Shown here in pieces: positions 34,015 to 44,178 of a DNA stretch of 64,000 nucleotides. The position numbers and the translations under genes are program-made. The notes beneath the pieces are model-generated. The model did no database searches and had not been told where the DNA came from. It saw nothing but the letters and a program-made list of their open reading frames with translations. Positions within the stretch are counted from its first letter, which is position 1, and the number at the start of each line of letters is the position of its first letter. The stretch covers positions 7,617,052 to 7,681,051 of the forward strand of contig CM051463.1 of NCBI GenBank assembly GCA_028095005.1, in the 5' to 3' direction. The DNA comes from Rhynchospora pubera (taxonomy: Eukaryota; Streptophyta; Magnoliopsida; Poales; Cyperaceae).

Positions 34015-35584
34015 TGTTGTCCCTAAAATTAGGCCTAGAGGGGGTGAATAGGCACAAAAAAATTTCTAAACCGGTATGGTCAATATTTGGTTCAATTCAA
34101 ACTTGGTCTAATACAAACAATCAAAGCACAAGCAATTCAATTCAAGCAAGATAATAAAGAGAGAAAGAGAGAGAGAAATTGAACACGCGATGTATTACGG
34201 AGTTCCGACCCGCTAGGAAGTGCTAGCCTTAGTCGTACGTCTCCGGGAGTTTCGCAACCTCGAAATGGGCGCGCTCCGATCAATTCCACACGAACGGGAC
34301 TACAAATTCGAACCAAATCACCTTGTTACAATCACTCTCAAGGTGGATTGGCCTAACTCGATTAAACAAGCTCAAACACTACAAAGGATTGAGGCTCTAA
34401 CCAAATCACTCAACAAATCTAGCAATTAACACTAGTGGATTGGTTTAGCACACTCTAATCTCAATGATTTTGCTAAATAATGCTCAAACACAAGAGAGAG
34501 TAATGTCTAACTGGTTGGAGCTCAAAAGGGAGGAGTTTCAAAGGTTTCAAAAGTGTCTAAACAGTTCCAAGAGGCCCCATATATATAGAGGGCGCCAACA
34601 GCTCCAAAGACCAGTCAAAACAGACTCTGGCGTTATACAACGCTATATGCCGTTGTACAACGCCCAAGTAGCCGTTGAAAAATCAAACGGTCACAGACAA
34701 TAACGTTGTGAGTTGTCCGAGCGTTGTGTAACGCTGTATAGCGTTGCACAACGCTTCAGCAAAAATCCAAAGCAAAAGCTCGACAGTTCCGTTGGAACTT
34801 ATCAGAGCGTTGTGTAACGCTTGGTAGCGTTGCACAACGAAGTCAAGAAAGCGAATAAGGCAGAACTGACAAACTCAACCAACATTGTCAGAACGTCATA
34901 CGACGCTGACTGGCGTCACACAACGTCGCCGTTGCACAACGCTATTCAGCGTTGCTCTACGCGACCAGAGAGAAAAAAGCAAAGTCTGAGCGAAGTTTAG
35001 CGCGTTACACAACGCTACAATGCATGGAACATGGCAGCATGCATGCAGCATCGATGCAGATCGATGTCTGAACAATGCAGAGTCGCCTGTTTCATACTGC
35101 GTTGTACAACGCTGGGTAGCGTTACACAACATAGGAGTGGAAACGTTGTGTAACGTTACTTAGCGTTGCATAACGTTCTGACAAGGGGAAATAGTGGATT
35201 TAACTGGTTTAAAAACAAATGAACTAGCGTTGCACAACGCTACTGAGCGTTGTGTAACGCTGTTCCAATCTTGTCAGAGATTTTGCAATTAAAATCGAAT
35301 TAACTGAGCGTTGTGTAACGGCACCTGGCGTTGTATGACGCTGGACAGAAAAACTGAGCATTTTACCAGCAAATTGATTGAGATTAGTTTAGAGTTTAAT
35401 TAAACCTTAATTACTGACTCTAACTAGACCAAAGCAATCTCTTGAAGCTCCAAACTAAGTGCCACACTTGCTTTAATCCATTCTTCAATAAATTTAGCTA
35501 TAAAACACTAAAAAGAGATGTTAGTTTAAAGGTTTCGGTGTTGTTTTGCAAATCGGTAAATCGAGAGAAAATGTTTAACCAACA
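34015..35584 (-). repeat. 3' LTR of the Copia element
   Basis: 1570 bp, near-identical to 44179-45750. It is densely filled with short palindromic words of the form GCGTTGTRYAACGC (34620-35340). Small open frames inside it are not genes. Confidence 0.93.
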
Positions 35585-35597
35585 ATCTCCCCCTTTT
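35585..35597 (-). promoter_or_regulatory. Polypurine tract of the Copia element
   Basis: The minus strand reads AAAAGGGGGAGAT directly before the 3' LTR, the expected plus-strand DNA primer site for reverse transcription. Confidence 0.75.
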
Positions 35598-36074
35598 GCC
35601 GAGTTGCAAAACAACACCTAAGGTATATTTGGGACTTGATACAACAAGGCGGAATAACCCAAATTACCTAATTCTCCCCCTTTTTGCAATTAGAGAAAAG
35701 AATACCTAAAACGCCCTTGAATAAAAACCATAACGATCCTCCCCCTTTCGAAAAGAATTTGGCCACTAAGTTCATTTGATTAGGGGTATCTAACAAGGTT
35801 TAAAGAAGGCGTAAACTAACAATTATAGACCATGCATGCATATTAAAATAAAAGAAGCTAAAAACAAAGCCATTTAGCACAACATAATTCATTAAAGCAT
35901 AACATAATTCATACAACCATCCATAAAACAAAACAAATCCATTTGGCACAAACTTAAGCATTCCAAAAACACCGAAAAATCACACAAAAGAAACGAAAAG
36001 CAAATAAACTACGAAAAAAAAACAAAGCAAATAGAAAAGAGAGGGCTAAGGCTTGGAGATGGTTTCGGCTAAGA

Positions 36075-37463
36075 CTACTCTTCATCCTCATCACCCGCTC
36101 CACTACCGGATCCTCTCTTGAGATGGAGCTCCATCCTTCCCCAAAGATTGATCATCTCATCCTTGAGATGAGTGATCGAGGCATCGGTCTTGGCTTGGTA
36201 GGCGGTTAAGTTTTCTTCAATAGTGTTGAACCGCGTATCAATGTGAGTGGTCAAAGCGGCGAATTTTGCATCAAGATAGGCATGAAAGTCTTGAGGTGCG
36301 CCTTGACCCTCCACCCGTCCTCCGGGCACATGCAATGGTTCATTGCCTATCTCCTCATATTGATTGATGGTGGCATTTGGGCGGAAGATGTAATTGTTGC
36401 GGTGGAATGCACCGGGCACAATAGAGTTATCATCTTGGGCCGTCCATCCGGTAACATTGAGATGTGCCATGAGGTTTTCGGGAGTTGCAATGGCATTCTC
36501 GGGCACGGGTTCGCCCCAAAGAGGTGTGTCAAGAGGGATGCCGTTTTCAATGAGAATAGATTGAATGATGTGGGCATATGGAAATGAGAAGCGAGAAGAA
36601 GAATCGACCCGTGCCATATGAGCAAGCATGATGTAAGGGAGATTCACCTTTTGATTCATCTCAAGGAGGGAGCGAAGGAGAAACACGACAAATTGCTCCA
36701 CATTGGTTTTGATTGTTGCCTTTGGAGTGATGATGTTGTTGATGAAGAGGAAGAGAAGGCGGTGCAAGGCCGGTAGCTCGGTGGCGGTGAATTGGCGAGC
36801 GGTGAAGTTCCTCCAACAATAAAAGAAGCGGTGGTACTCGTCATACGGAGGCAATTCGCGGGGCCAATTGGCATGGATGTAAATCTCCAAGTTGTCATTG
36901 TCGAGGCTAAGGAGGTTGGCCAATGTTTCCTCGGTGATGGAGATGTGGCGACCGAGGACATAAGAGTTGGCGGTTGGGTGGCCCTCGGTCCACGTCATTG
37001 TGAGATTGGCATAGAAGAGCTTGATCAATGACGGGTTGTACGGTTGAGAATGTGCGAGAAGACCCGCCATGTTCCAATATTCGATCCTTTCTTTGATCCA
37101 AGTTAATTCTCTTGGATTCAAGTGGTAGACACCATACGGGTGCTCGAAGTAGAAACACTCGGAACACTCGCGATTGACATCGCGGTATTGGCAAAAATGC
37201 ATGTACGAGACCGAGTCTTTGAAAAGGTAGTTGTTTGAGGAGGAGAGGGTCCAATCCACGGGTACCGGGGGTATGTCCATTGGGATCGGTTGATCGGTTT
37301 GATCGGTTTGAACCGGTGGGTTGGAGGAGGAGGCACCCTTGGGGTTGCGCTTGGTCCGTTTGTTGGTAGCGGTTTTTGGTGCCATTGAAAATTGAGAGAG
37401 AAAGGATGAGGTTAAACCTTTGAATTGAAGAGCGGGAGAGGAAGAGAAGGCCTTGGAGAGCAC
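36075..37463 (-). CDS. Extra (env-position) ORF of the Copia element, 462 aa
   Basis: This long intact frame lies between RT-RNase H and the 3' LTR, where SIRE-type elements carry a third ORF. A second Met at residue 27 (MAPKTATNKRTKRN, basic) may be the true start. The central part (about residues 90-330) is a conserved globular region with many Tyr/Trp/Phe residues, such as FYFEHPYGVYHLNPRELTWI and GRHISITEETLANLL. It resembles the putative plant transposon protein domain seen in many plant retroelement ORFs. The C-terminal part (390-450) looks coiled-coil and the tail is acidic. I see no signal peptide or membrane segment, so calling it an envelope protein is not supported. Its role is unknown. 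Confidence 0.7.
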   Translation of the reverse strand: MLSKAFSSSPALQFKGLTSSFLSQFSMAPKTATNKRTKRNPKGASSSNPPVQTDQTDQPIPMDIPPVPVDWTLSSSNNYLFKDSVSYMHFCQYRDVNRECSECFYFEHPYGVYHLNPRELTWIKERIEYWNMAGLLAHSQPYNPSLIKLFYANLTMTWTEGHPTANSYVLGRHISITEETLANLLSLDNDNLEIYIHANWPRELPPYDEYHRFFYCWRNFTARQFTATELPALHRLLFLFINNIITPKATIKTNVEQFVVFLLRSLLEMNQKVNLPYIMLAHMARVDSSSRFSFPYAHIIQSILIENGIPLDTPLWGEPVPENAIATPENLMAHLNVTGWTAQDDNSIVPGAFHRNNYIFRPNATINQYEEIGNEPLHVPGGRVEGQGAPQDFHAYLDAKFAALTTHIDTRFNTIEENLTAYQAKTDASITHLKDEMINLWGRMELHLKRGSGSGAGDEDEE

Positions 37464-38471
37464 AGAACCGAAGCCGATCGAAAATCCGACGGTCGGATCG
37501 CCGGAATTGATGGTGATGGCGGTGGCTAGGGTTTCGGTGGATTGAGAGATAGAGAGAGAGAGAGAGTGAATTGAGGGTATGAGAGTGGAGAGGAGAGAGA
37601 GAGAGGAGTAATTTGGTGGTTTTGGTTGGAGTGGAGAGAGAGAATTGAGAGAGTATTGAGAGAGAGAGATGAAAGGGTGTGAGTTGGAGAGAAAGAGAGA
37701 AAAATAGAAGGGGGTGCGGAATAGAGAAAGAAGAGGAAGAAGAAGAAGAAGAGGTGGGGTCGCAACAGTTAAAAAACACGTCCACCGTTACTTAACGCCA
37801 AAGGGCGTTGTACAACGCAGGAGTCAAAACAGCGAAAAATGAGCAGAGACTGACTGCTCCGTTGTACAACGCTGAGTAGCGATGGGTAACACTACAACCC
37901 AGCGTTGTGCAACGTTAAAGGGCGTTGTACAACACTAAAGCCAAACAAAATAAAAAAATAAATAATAAAAAAATAAAAAATAAAAAATAAAATAAAGAAA
38001 TAAATCAACGTCTTACAACGGTGGACAGCGTTGTACAACGTTCAGTAAAAAGAAACAGACTGGCGTTTTACAACGGTTACCAGCGTTGTATAACGTTGAA
38101 CTCGACAGATTTTAAAATTCAGCGAAGGAGAATTAAAATAAAATAGCCAGCGTTGTACAACGATAGTCAGCGTTGTGCAACGTTACAAGACAAAATCAAC
38201 CAAGCGTTGTGCAACGGTAGGCAGCGTTGTACAACGTTGAACTCGACAGAATTCAAAATTTAGCATAAATTCATTTGAAACTAACGTTACTCTTGCGTTG
38301 CACGACGCTGAATGGCGTTGTGTAACGCCAGAGTTCAGAAAACCAGAAAATTCAGAAAATTGAGACCGAAATAGTTAAAAACTTATTTTTCAAGGTTTTC
38401 AAAAGAAATACAACCAATTTAAACTGAAATAAGCTCCAAACAACAAAGACAACACCATGACATGCATAAAT
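37464..38471. other. Spacer of the Copia element: GA-rich leader and palindromic repeats
   Basis: 37540-37760 is almost pure GA on the plus strand (pyrimidine-rich in the element's sense). 37790-38340 carries about a dozen GCGTTGTACAACG-like palindromic words of the same type as the LTR. No coding capacity is apparent. It could hold the promoter or splice signals of the extra ORF. Confidence 0.6.
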
Positions 38472-40034
38472 TTAATCTTTGAGTTCAAGCATACCAAGTT
38501 TGAACCTAAGTTCAAGATGTTGTTGTGTTGGAAGGGGTTTGGTGAAGATATCGGCGATTTGCTCCTTTGTGTCGATGTAGACCAATTCCACATCACCTTT
38601 CTCAACATGATCACGGATAAAATGATGTCGTATCTCTATGTGCTTGGTTCTAGAGTGCAATACCGGATTTTTGGATATAAGGATGGCACTAGTATTGTCA
38701 CACAAGATTGGTACCTTTTGGAAATATAACTCAAAATCCCTAAGGGTTTGCATCATCCAAAGAAGTTGGGTACAACAACTACCGGCCGCTACATATTCCG
38801 CTTCCGCGGTGGAGAGAGCAACCGAAGTTTGATTGCGGCTAAACCAAGATACAAGTGAACCACCAAGAAATTGGCAAGTTCCACTAGTAATTTTGTGGTC
38901 CATACGGTCACCGGCAAAATCGGCATCGGTATAACCTAACAAGTCTAGTTCGGTTTGTCTACCATACCAAAGACCTAGGTTTTGAGTACCCTTGACGTAT
39001 CGCAAGATACGTTTTACCGCTTTGTGGTGAGATTCCTTAGGATTGGCTTGGTACCTAGCACATAGACATACGGCATACATAATATCCGGCCTACTAGCCG
39101 TGAGATAAAGTAGGCTTCCGATCATGCTCCGATAGAGAGTTATGTCCATAGGCTTGCCTTTCTCATCCGCATCGATATTCGCACTTTTGCCCATGGGTGT
39201 GTCTAAGCTCTTGCTATCTTCAACACCGAATTTCTTTACTAACTCCTTGGCGTATTTGACTTGGTTCACAAAGATACCATCCTTGAGTTGTTTGATTTGA
39301 AGCCCCAAGAAGAAAGTGAGTTCTCCCATCATGCTCATCTCAAATTCACTACTCATCAAAGAAGAAAACTCTTGGGCAAGAGTTGCGTTAGTAGAGCCAA
39401 AGATAATATCATCCACATAAATTTGCACAAGTTGCAAATGGTCATCTCTTTTCTTAGTGAAAAGAGTTGTATCCATTTTGCCCCTACTAAAGCCATTGTC
39501 TAGAAGAAAGGTACAAAGTCTACCATACCAAGCTCTAGGAGCTTGCTTCAAACCATACAAAGCTTTGTGAAGCTTGTACACATGGTCCGGATTAAAATGG
39601 TCAACAAAACCGGGTGGTTGTTGGACATAAACTTCCTCATCTATCCAACCATTTAGAAAAGCACTCTTGACATCCATTTGGAATAGGGTAAAGCCTTTGT
39701 TAGCGGCAAAAGCCAAGAGCATTCTAATGGATTCAAGACGAGCAACCGGTGCAAAAGTCTCCTCAAAATCAATACCTTCTTGTTGCTTGAAGCCTTGTGC
39801 AACCAAACGGGCTTTGTTTCTAACCACAATACCATCCTCACTTAGCTTGTTTCTAAAAACCCATTTGGTACCAATAACTTGCTTACCCTTTGGTAAAGGT
39901 ACAAGTTCCCAAACTTGATTCCTTTCAAATTGGTTCAACTCTTCTTGCATGGCAACAATCCAATTTGGGTCAACATTTGCCTCTTTAAAAGATTTTGGTT
40001 CAAGTTGAGAAACAAAGGCACAATGACCAATAGT
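38472..40034 (-). pseudogene. Copia pol, reverse transcriptase and RNase H part
   Basis: The open frame 39950-38472 (492 aa) contains the RVT_2 reverse transcriptase: WVFRNKLSEDG, ARLVAQGF, DVKSAFLNG and the catalytic YVDD at about residue 178. RNase H follows with GYTDADFAGD and STAEAEYVA, then HSRTKHIEIRHHFIRD near the C-terminus. The same frame is open upstream to a TAA at 40035-40037. It lies in the same frame as the integrase part, but two stop codons separate them, so this copy cannot make a continuous polyprotein. Confidence 0.93.
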
Positions 40035-41654
40035 TTAGTGCAAACTAGACCTAGTCCTAACACCTTCCCTAGGGTCACCTATGACATTAGTAAGAGGATG
40101 AGAGGAAACTTCTCTAAGCACTTCGGGAGGCTCATGAACCGGTTGAGGAGACGATTGAGGTTGAGGATCATCATGAGGCATTTCATTTTGAGTTGTGTCT
40201 AAGAGGCCCTCCTCATGAGTCTCTCCCCCTATCAAAATGTCATCAACCCAGTTCAAAGGCTCCTCAATGATCACCGGTGGTTGTGCTTGAGGTTGTGACT
40301 CGATTTCTTGTGGAGCTTCTTCCCCTTGTGTACCTACAATAGAGTTACCTTACTTGGATTCCTCAAGGACTTTTTCATCAAACTTGACATTAATAGACTC
40401 AATAACTACCTTTGAGTTTGGCAAATAGACTCTATACGCTTTGCTTGTGGTTGAGTAACCAACAAAAATACCGGACAAAGACTTGGCATCAAACTTGGTT
40501 ACTTTAGGAGACTCATCAAGGACAAAACATTTTGAGCCAAATACACGAAAATAGGATATATTGGGAGTATGACCGAACCATAATTCAAAAGGAGTTTTCT
40601 TCAGTTGAGAACGAATGCATGCACGATTTACTACATGACATGCCGTATTTACCGCTTCGGCCCAAAGAAATTTGGGTACGGCAAATTCATGTAGCATGGT
40701 GCGTGCTAATTCTTGCAAGGTTCGGTTCTTCCTCTCCACTACACCGTTTTGTTGAGGGGTGCGTGGAGCGGAAAACTCTTGTTTATATCCTTTTTCTATG
40801 CACAATTCATCAAATTTAGCATTTTCAAATTCCCTTCCATGGTCACTACGAATTCTAGAGATTTTCAACCCTTTTTCGTTTTCAACCCGATTGCTAAATT
40901 TAACAAAATGGTCAAATGCTTCTTCCTTGTGAGCAAGAAAGAAAACCCAAGTAAAGCGACTATAGTCATCTACCACCACAAAGACATACCTTTTCTTACC
41001 AATACTCAAGACATTGATTGGTCCAAACAAATCCATATGAAGCAATTGCAAAGGTTGAGTGGTTGAGATGATCTCTTTGGTTTTGAAACTAGACTTGGTT
41101 TGCTTGCCTTTCATGCAAGCTTCACACAACCCATTTAAGTCTAGTTTATGTGATGGAAGACCACGGACAAGTTTCAATTTCACAAGTTTCTTAATGGAGT
41201 CTAGAGAAACATGACCAAGTCTTCTATGCCATAACCATGAACCGGTAGCTATGGCACTAAAGCATTGTTCACCATTTGTGAAGTGATCAAAGTTCAAGTA
41301 ATAGACATCCTTTTTCATTTGTCCCGTGTAAACAAGAGAATTATCCGAAATTTGATGCACAAAACAAGAAGAGTGATCAAACTTCAAATAATATCCCGCA
41401 TCACATAATTGGCTCACACTTAAAAGGTTGTAGTTGAGACCATCCACAAGGTAAACATTAAAAACCGTTAAATTTTGGTTTCCAACCGAGCCTATACCAA
41501 TAATAGAGCTCTTCCTAAGATTATTACCAAAAGTAACCTCACCACCATCAAAAGGTTCAAGTGTCTTGAAACAAGATTCATCACCCGTCATGTGATGTGA
41601 ACAACCACTATCTATGATCCAAGCACTTCTCTTGAATGATGATAACAAACAAAC
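40035..41654 (-). pseudogene. Copia pol, protease and integrase part with two in-frame stops
   Basis: From 41654 the frame encodes the protease motif WIIDSGCSHHMTG. The gag-pre-integrase zinc-binding region follows (LWHRRLGH ... CEACMKGK). Next is the integrase core with the first Asp in HMDLFGPI, the second in RSDHGREF, and the Glu in PQQNGVVERKNR, then FGSKCFVL. TAA at 40350-40352 ends it. After the stop the same frame carries the acidic Pro/Gln-rich linker (IEEPLNWVDD) to a second TAA at 40035-40037. Otherwise the catalytic residues are all present. The two stops make autonomous transposition of this copy unlikely. Confidence 0.92.
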
Positions 41655-41757
41655 CTACAAGAATGCATATTAGTTAGAAACAAACAACTAATATATTCTT
41701 GTAATCTCTCCCCCTTAAGATTTGACAAGAATAACCTTGGGGAAAGAAGATGGCTAA

Positions 41758-44118
41758 CTAAGCCACACTCGAACCACTTCCACCAATCAAAACGGATGTG
41801 GAAGTGACTTTAGGAACCCAAATCATGTTAATTGAACCGGATGTATGATTTGCTTTCCTAACTTTGCATTCTAGAGTAACATGGCCATTCTTACCACAAT
41901 AGTTGCAACAAGCACAAGTTGGCTTGTTCACTTGTGAACTTTCTCTAACAAAATGGGTTTGAAAATGACGCCTAAGCTCCATGGCCCTAATCTTTGGATC
42001 CTTAGAGAAAGTGTATGATTGAGAGTTTCTCAAAATTGGTTTTTGAAAATTCCTTTTGTTTTGTTGAGAGACTTTTTGATTTCCCCCATTGGTTTGAGGT
42101 CTAGTGTGTGTTCTATTCCTATTCCCACCATTGTTTTGAAAAGGATGAAAACACCCATCGGGTCCCTTGAAATACAAGTTGTTTGGGCCCCGATTGTTTT
42201 GGAAGTTCTTTTGAGGTCTTTGAGACCCATTTCTATTCCTACCAAAACTCTTTTGAGCACCATTTTGAGAGCCAACAAAATTCTTTTGCCCTTGCCCGTG
42301 TGTGTTCCTACCATTGGTGCTCTTGTGATAAAGTCTCTCATTTTGTGTTGGGCTTGACATGGTTCTTGGTCTAGAAAAGGATTGATTCCTCTTTTTGAAG
42401 CCAAGACCCGTTTTGTCATTGGGTTTTTGTCCCACAAACATTTTATCAAGATTCATCTTGGTGCTATGAGAAGCACTAGACGAACTTGAAGCCCTTTCAT
42501 TTTTCAAAACATTTGTCTCACTCAAAAGAGTTTGACATTTTTCACAAACACTTGGTTTTTCAAAACTTTCAATCATACTCTTATACCTTGTCACCAAAGA
42601 TTCAAGGTCATGCACCTTAGTCGTCAAAAGACTAATTTGCTCTTTTTGACTAGCAATAGTCTTAAGAGACTCATCAAGATAATCATTCAACCTATCAAAT
42701 TGCAAGTTTGCATCATCATTCAAGCTCAAGTCATTCTCACTATCACAATCGCTATCACTACTAGAGAATGAGTTTAGAAGTACCTCATTAGTGACCTTAG
42801 GCAATTCAATGGCAATTGTGGATGGATCCTCTTGAATAGTCGATGGAGCTTGTGTGAAAGTCGATGTAGAGGATGATGCTTCATCAAGGCTAGCTTTGCT
42901 CAATGGATGCACATAGATCTTGCCTCGGTTGAACTCATTGAAGACCTCCTTCACCAAGTCATCTAGGTCGTCATCCACCGGCATCACCACATCATTCACT
43001 TGAGCCACAAGAGCAAGGTTGTCAAAGTCGCACTCGGATTCCGAATCGGATTGAGAGGATGAGCTCGAATCAGAATCGTTGTCCCAAGTGGCTTGCATGG
43101 CTCTCTCACCCTTCTTCTTGCTCTTGTAATGTCCCTTCTTGGACTTGAACCGGCCATCACTCCTTCTCTTGCCACCATCTTCCTTGTCCTTCTTCAAGTG
43201 AGGGAAGAGCTTGAAGCAAGAGTACATGGTATGACCTTCTTTTTGGCACACGAAGCAAAGAGCTCTTTCGTCATTCTCAAGCCTTTCTTTGTTGAACTTT
43301 CCCTCAAAGATCATGATGGCTCGAAACATCTTTGAGAGAACGGCTCCTTGCTTGTCCTCATCAAGGTCGATGATGCCTTTGGCCTTGTCACTTGAGTGGC
43401 GGTGTCTCCCTTGGTGGTTGTCATTGTGGCGGTTCTTGGAGGGAGATGCCTTGTTGTCATTTGCCGCCAATGCCACGGTTTTGGGCTCATACTTCAACTC
43501 TCCAAGTTGCTTGAGCTTCTCCTCCACGCACCGGTAGTGAGTGTAGATGATCTCCGGTGTGAGGTTGTTGTGGGACCTTTGTTGTGTCTCAAGAGTCGAG
43601 ATGAGAGTGTCGAATTGAGGTCTTCCCACCAAAGCCCTAAGCAATCTTCCTAAAACACGACTATTAGAAAGGGTCTCTCCTATGTTAGTGAATTCATCGA
43701 GCAATTGTATAAACCGAGTATACATCTCCTCGATGCATTCACCTTCCCTTATGCGGAAATTATCCAATCTAGACTCTAACTCGAATTGTCGAGAGCTTTT
43801 GATTAGAGAATTTCCCTCATAACGGTTCAAGAGAGAAACCCACATTTCATGTGCACTAGTAGAACTACCAAAAATTGCCGCTATGGACTCATGTACCGAA
43901 TTTAACAAGACATTCACGGCATTATCATTCTTGGTCCTAATGGTCTTAGAGGCATGGGTTTCTCTACCTTCACTATCACAAATTGGTGTGTATGGCTTAT
44001 CAACAACCTCCCAAAGGTCAATCAAGTTAAGGTATACAACCATACATCTCTTCCAATAACGGAAGTTCTTGCAAGTGGAACCAAACTTGTCCGGTTTTTC
44101 TATCACCCTAGAGGCCAT
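41758..44118 (-). CDS. Copia gag polyprotein, 786 aa
   Basis: The N-terminal UBN2-type gag domain runs about residues 1-200 (FRYWKRCMVVYL, LWEVVDKPY, AHEMWVSLLNRYEG, EMYTRFIQLLDEF). A first CCHC knuckle, CFVCQKEGHTMYSC, lies near residue 285, followed by a Lys-rich stretch, acidic Ser-rich spacers and a coiled-coil-like region (LNDYLDESLKTIASQKEQISLLTTKVHDLE). A basic Asn/Gly/Arg-rich part precedes a second knuckle, CNYCGKNGHVTLEC, near residue 740. Gag forms the virus-like particle and binds RNA. The large C-terminal extension is typical of SIRE-type gag. The frame is intact and differs from that of pol. Confidence 0.92.
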   Translation of the reverse strand: MASRVIEKPDKFGSTCKNFRYWKRCMVVYLNLIDLWEVVDKPYTPICDSEGRETHASKTIRTKNDNAVNVLLNSVHESIAAIFGSSTSAHEMWVSLLNRYEGNSLIKSSRQFELESRLDNFRIREGECIEEMYTRFIQLLDEFTNIGETLSNSRVLGRLLRALVGRPQFDTLISTLETQQRSHNNLTPEIIYTHYRCVEEKLKQLGELKYEPKTVALAANDNKASPSKNRHNDNHQGRHRHSSDKAKGIIDLDEDKQGAVLSKMFRAIMIFEGKFNKERLENDERALCFVCQKEGHTMYSCFKLFPHLKKDKEDGGKRRSDGRFKSKKGHYKSKKKGERAMQATWDNDSDSSSSSQSDSESECDFDNLALVAQVNDVVMPVDDDLDDLVKEVFNEFNRGKIYVHPLSKASLDEASSSTSTFTQAPSTIQEDPSTIAIELPKVTNEVLLNSFSSSDSDCDSENDLSLNDDANLQFDRLNDYLDESLKTIASQKEQISLLTTKVHDLESLVTRYKSMIESFEKPSVCEKCQTLLSETNVLKNERASSSSSASHSTKMNLDKMFVGQKPNDKTGLGFKKRNQSFSRPRTMSSPTQNERLYHKSTNGRNTHGQGQKNFVGSQNGAQKSFGRNRNGSQRPQKNFQNNRGPNNLYFKGPDGCFHPFQNNGGNRNRTHTRPQTNGGNQKVSQQNKRNFQKPILRNSQSYTFSKDPKIRAMELRRHFQTHFVRESSQVNKPTCACCNYCGKNGHVTLECKVRKANHTSGSINMIWVPKVTSTSVLIGGSGSSVA

Positions 44119-44158
44119 GAATCGAGGTTATCTACCTAACAAGATGGTAAAAAGATAA

Positions 44159-44175
44159 CCCCTGCTCTGATACCA
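44159..44175 (-). promoter_or_regulatory. tRNA-iMet primer binding site of the Copia element
   Basis: The minus strand reads TGGTATCAGAGCAGGGG three bases inside the 5' LTR, complementary to the 3' end of initiator methionine tRNA. This is the usual primer site for Copia elements. Confidence 0.92.
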
Positions 44176-44178
44176 CTT

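Noticed and set aside
34220..34703. Two small frames in the LTR, repeated identically at 44386-44869
   Set aside because: Identical because the LTRs are identical; no start context or family features.
36907..37785. 292-aa open frame antisense to plus, overlapping the Copia extra ORF
   Set aside because: It is a Ser/Leu-rich low-complexity translation of a GA/CT tract and an off-frame reading of the 462-aa ORF.
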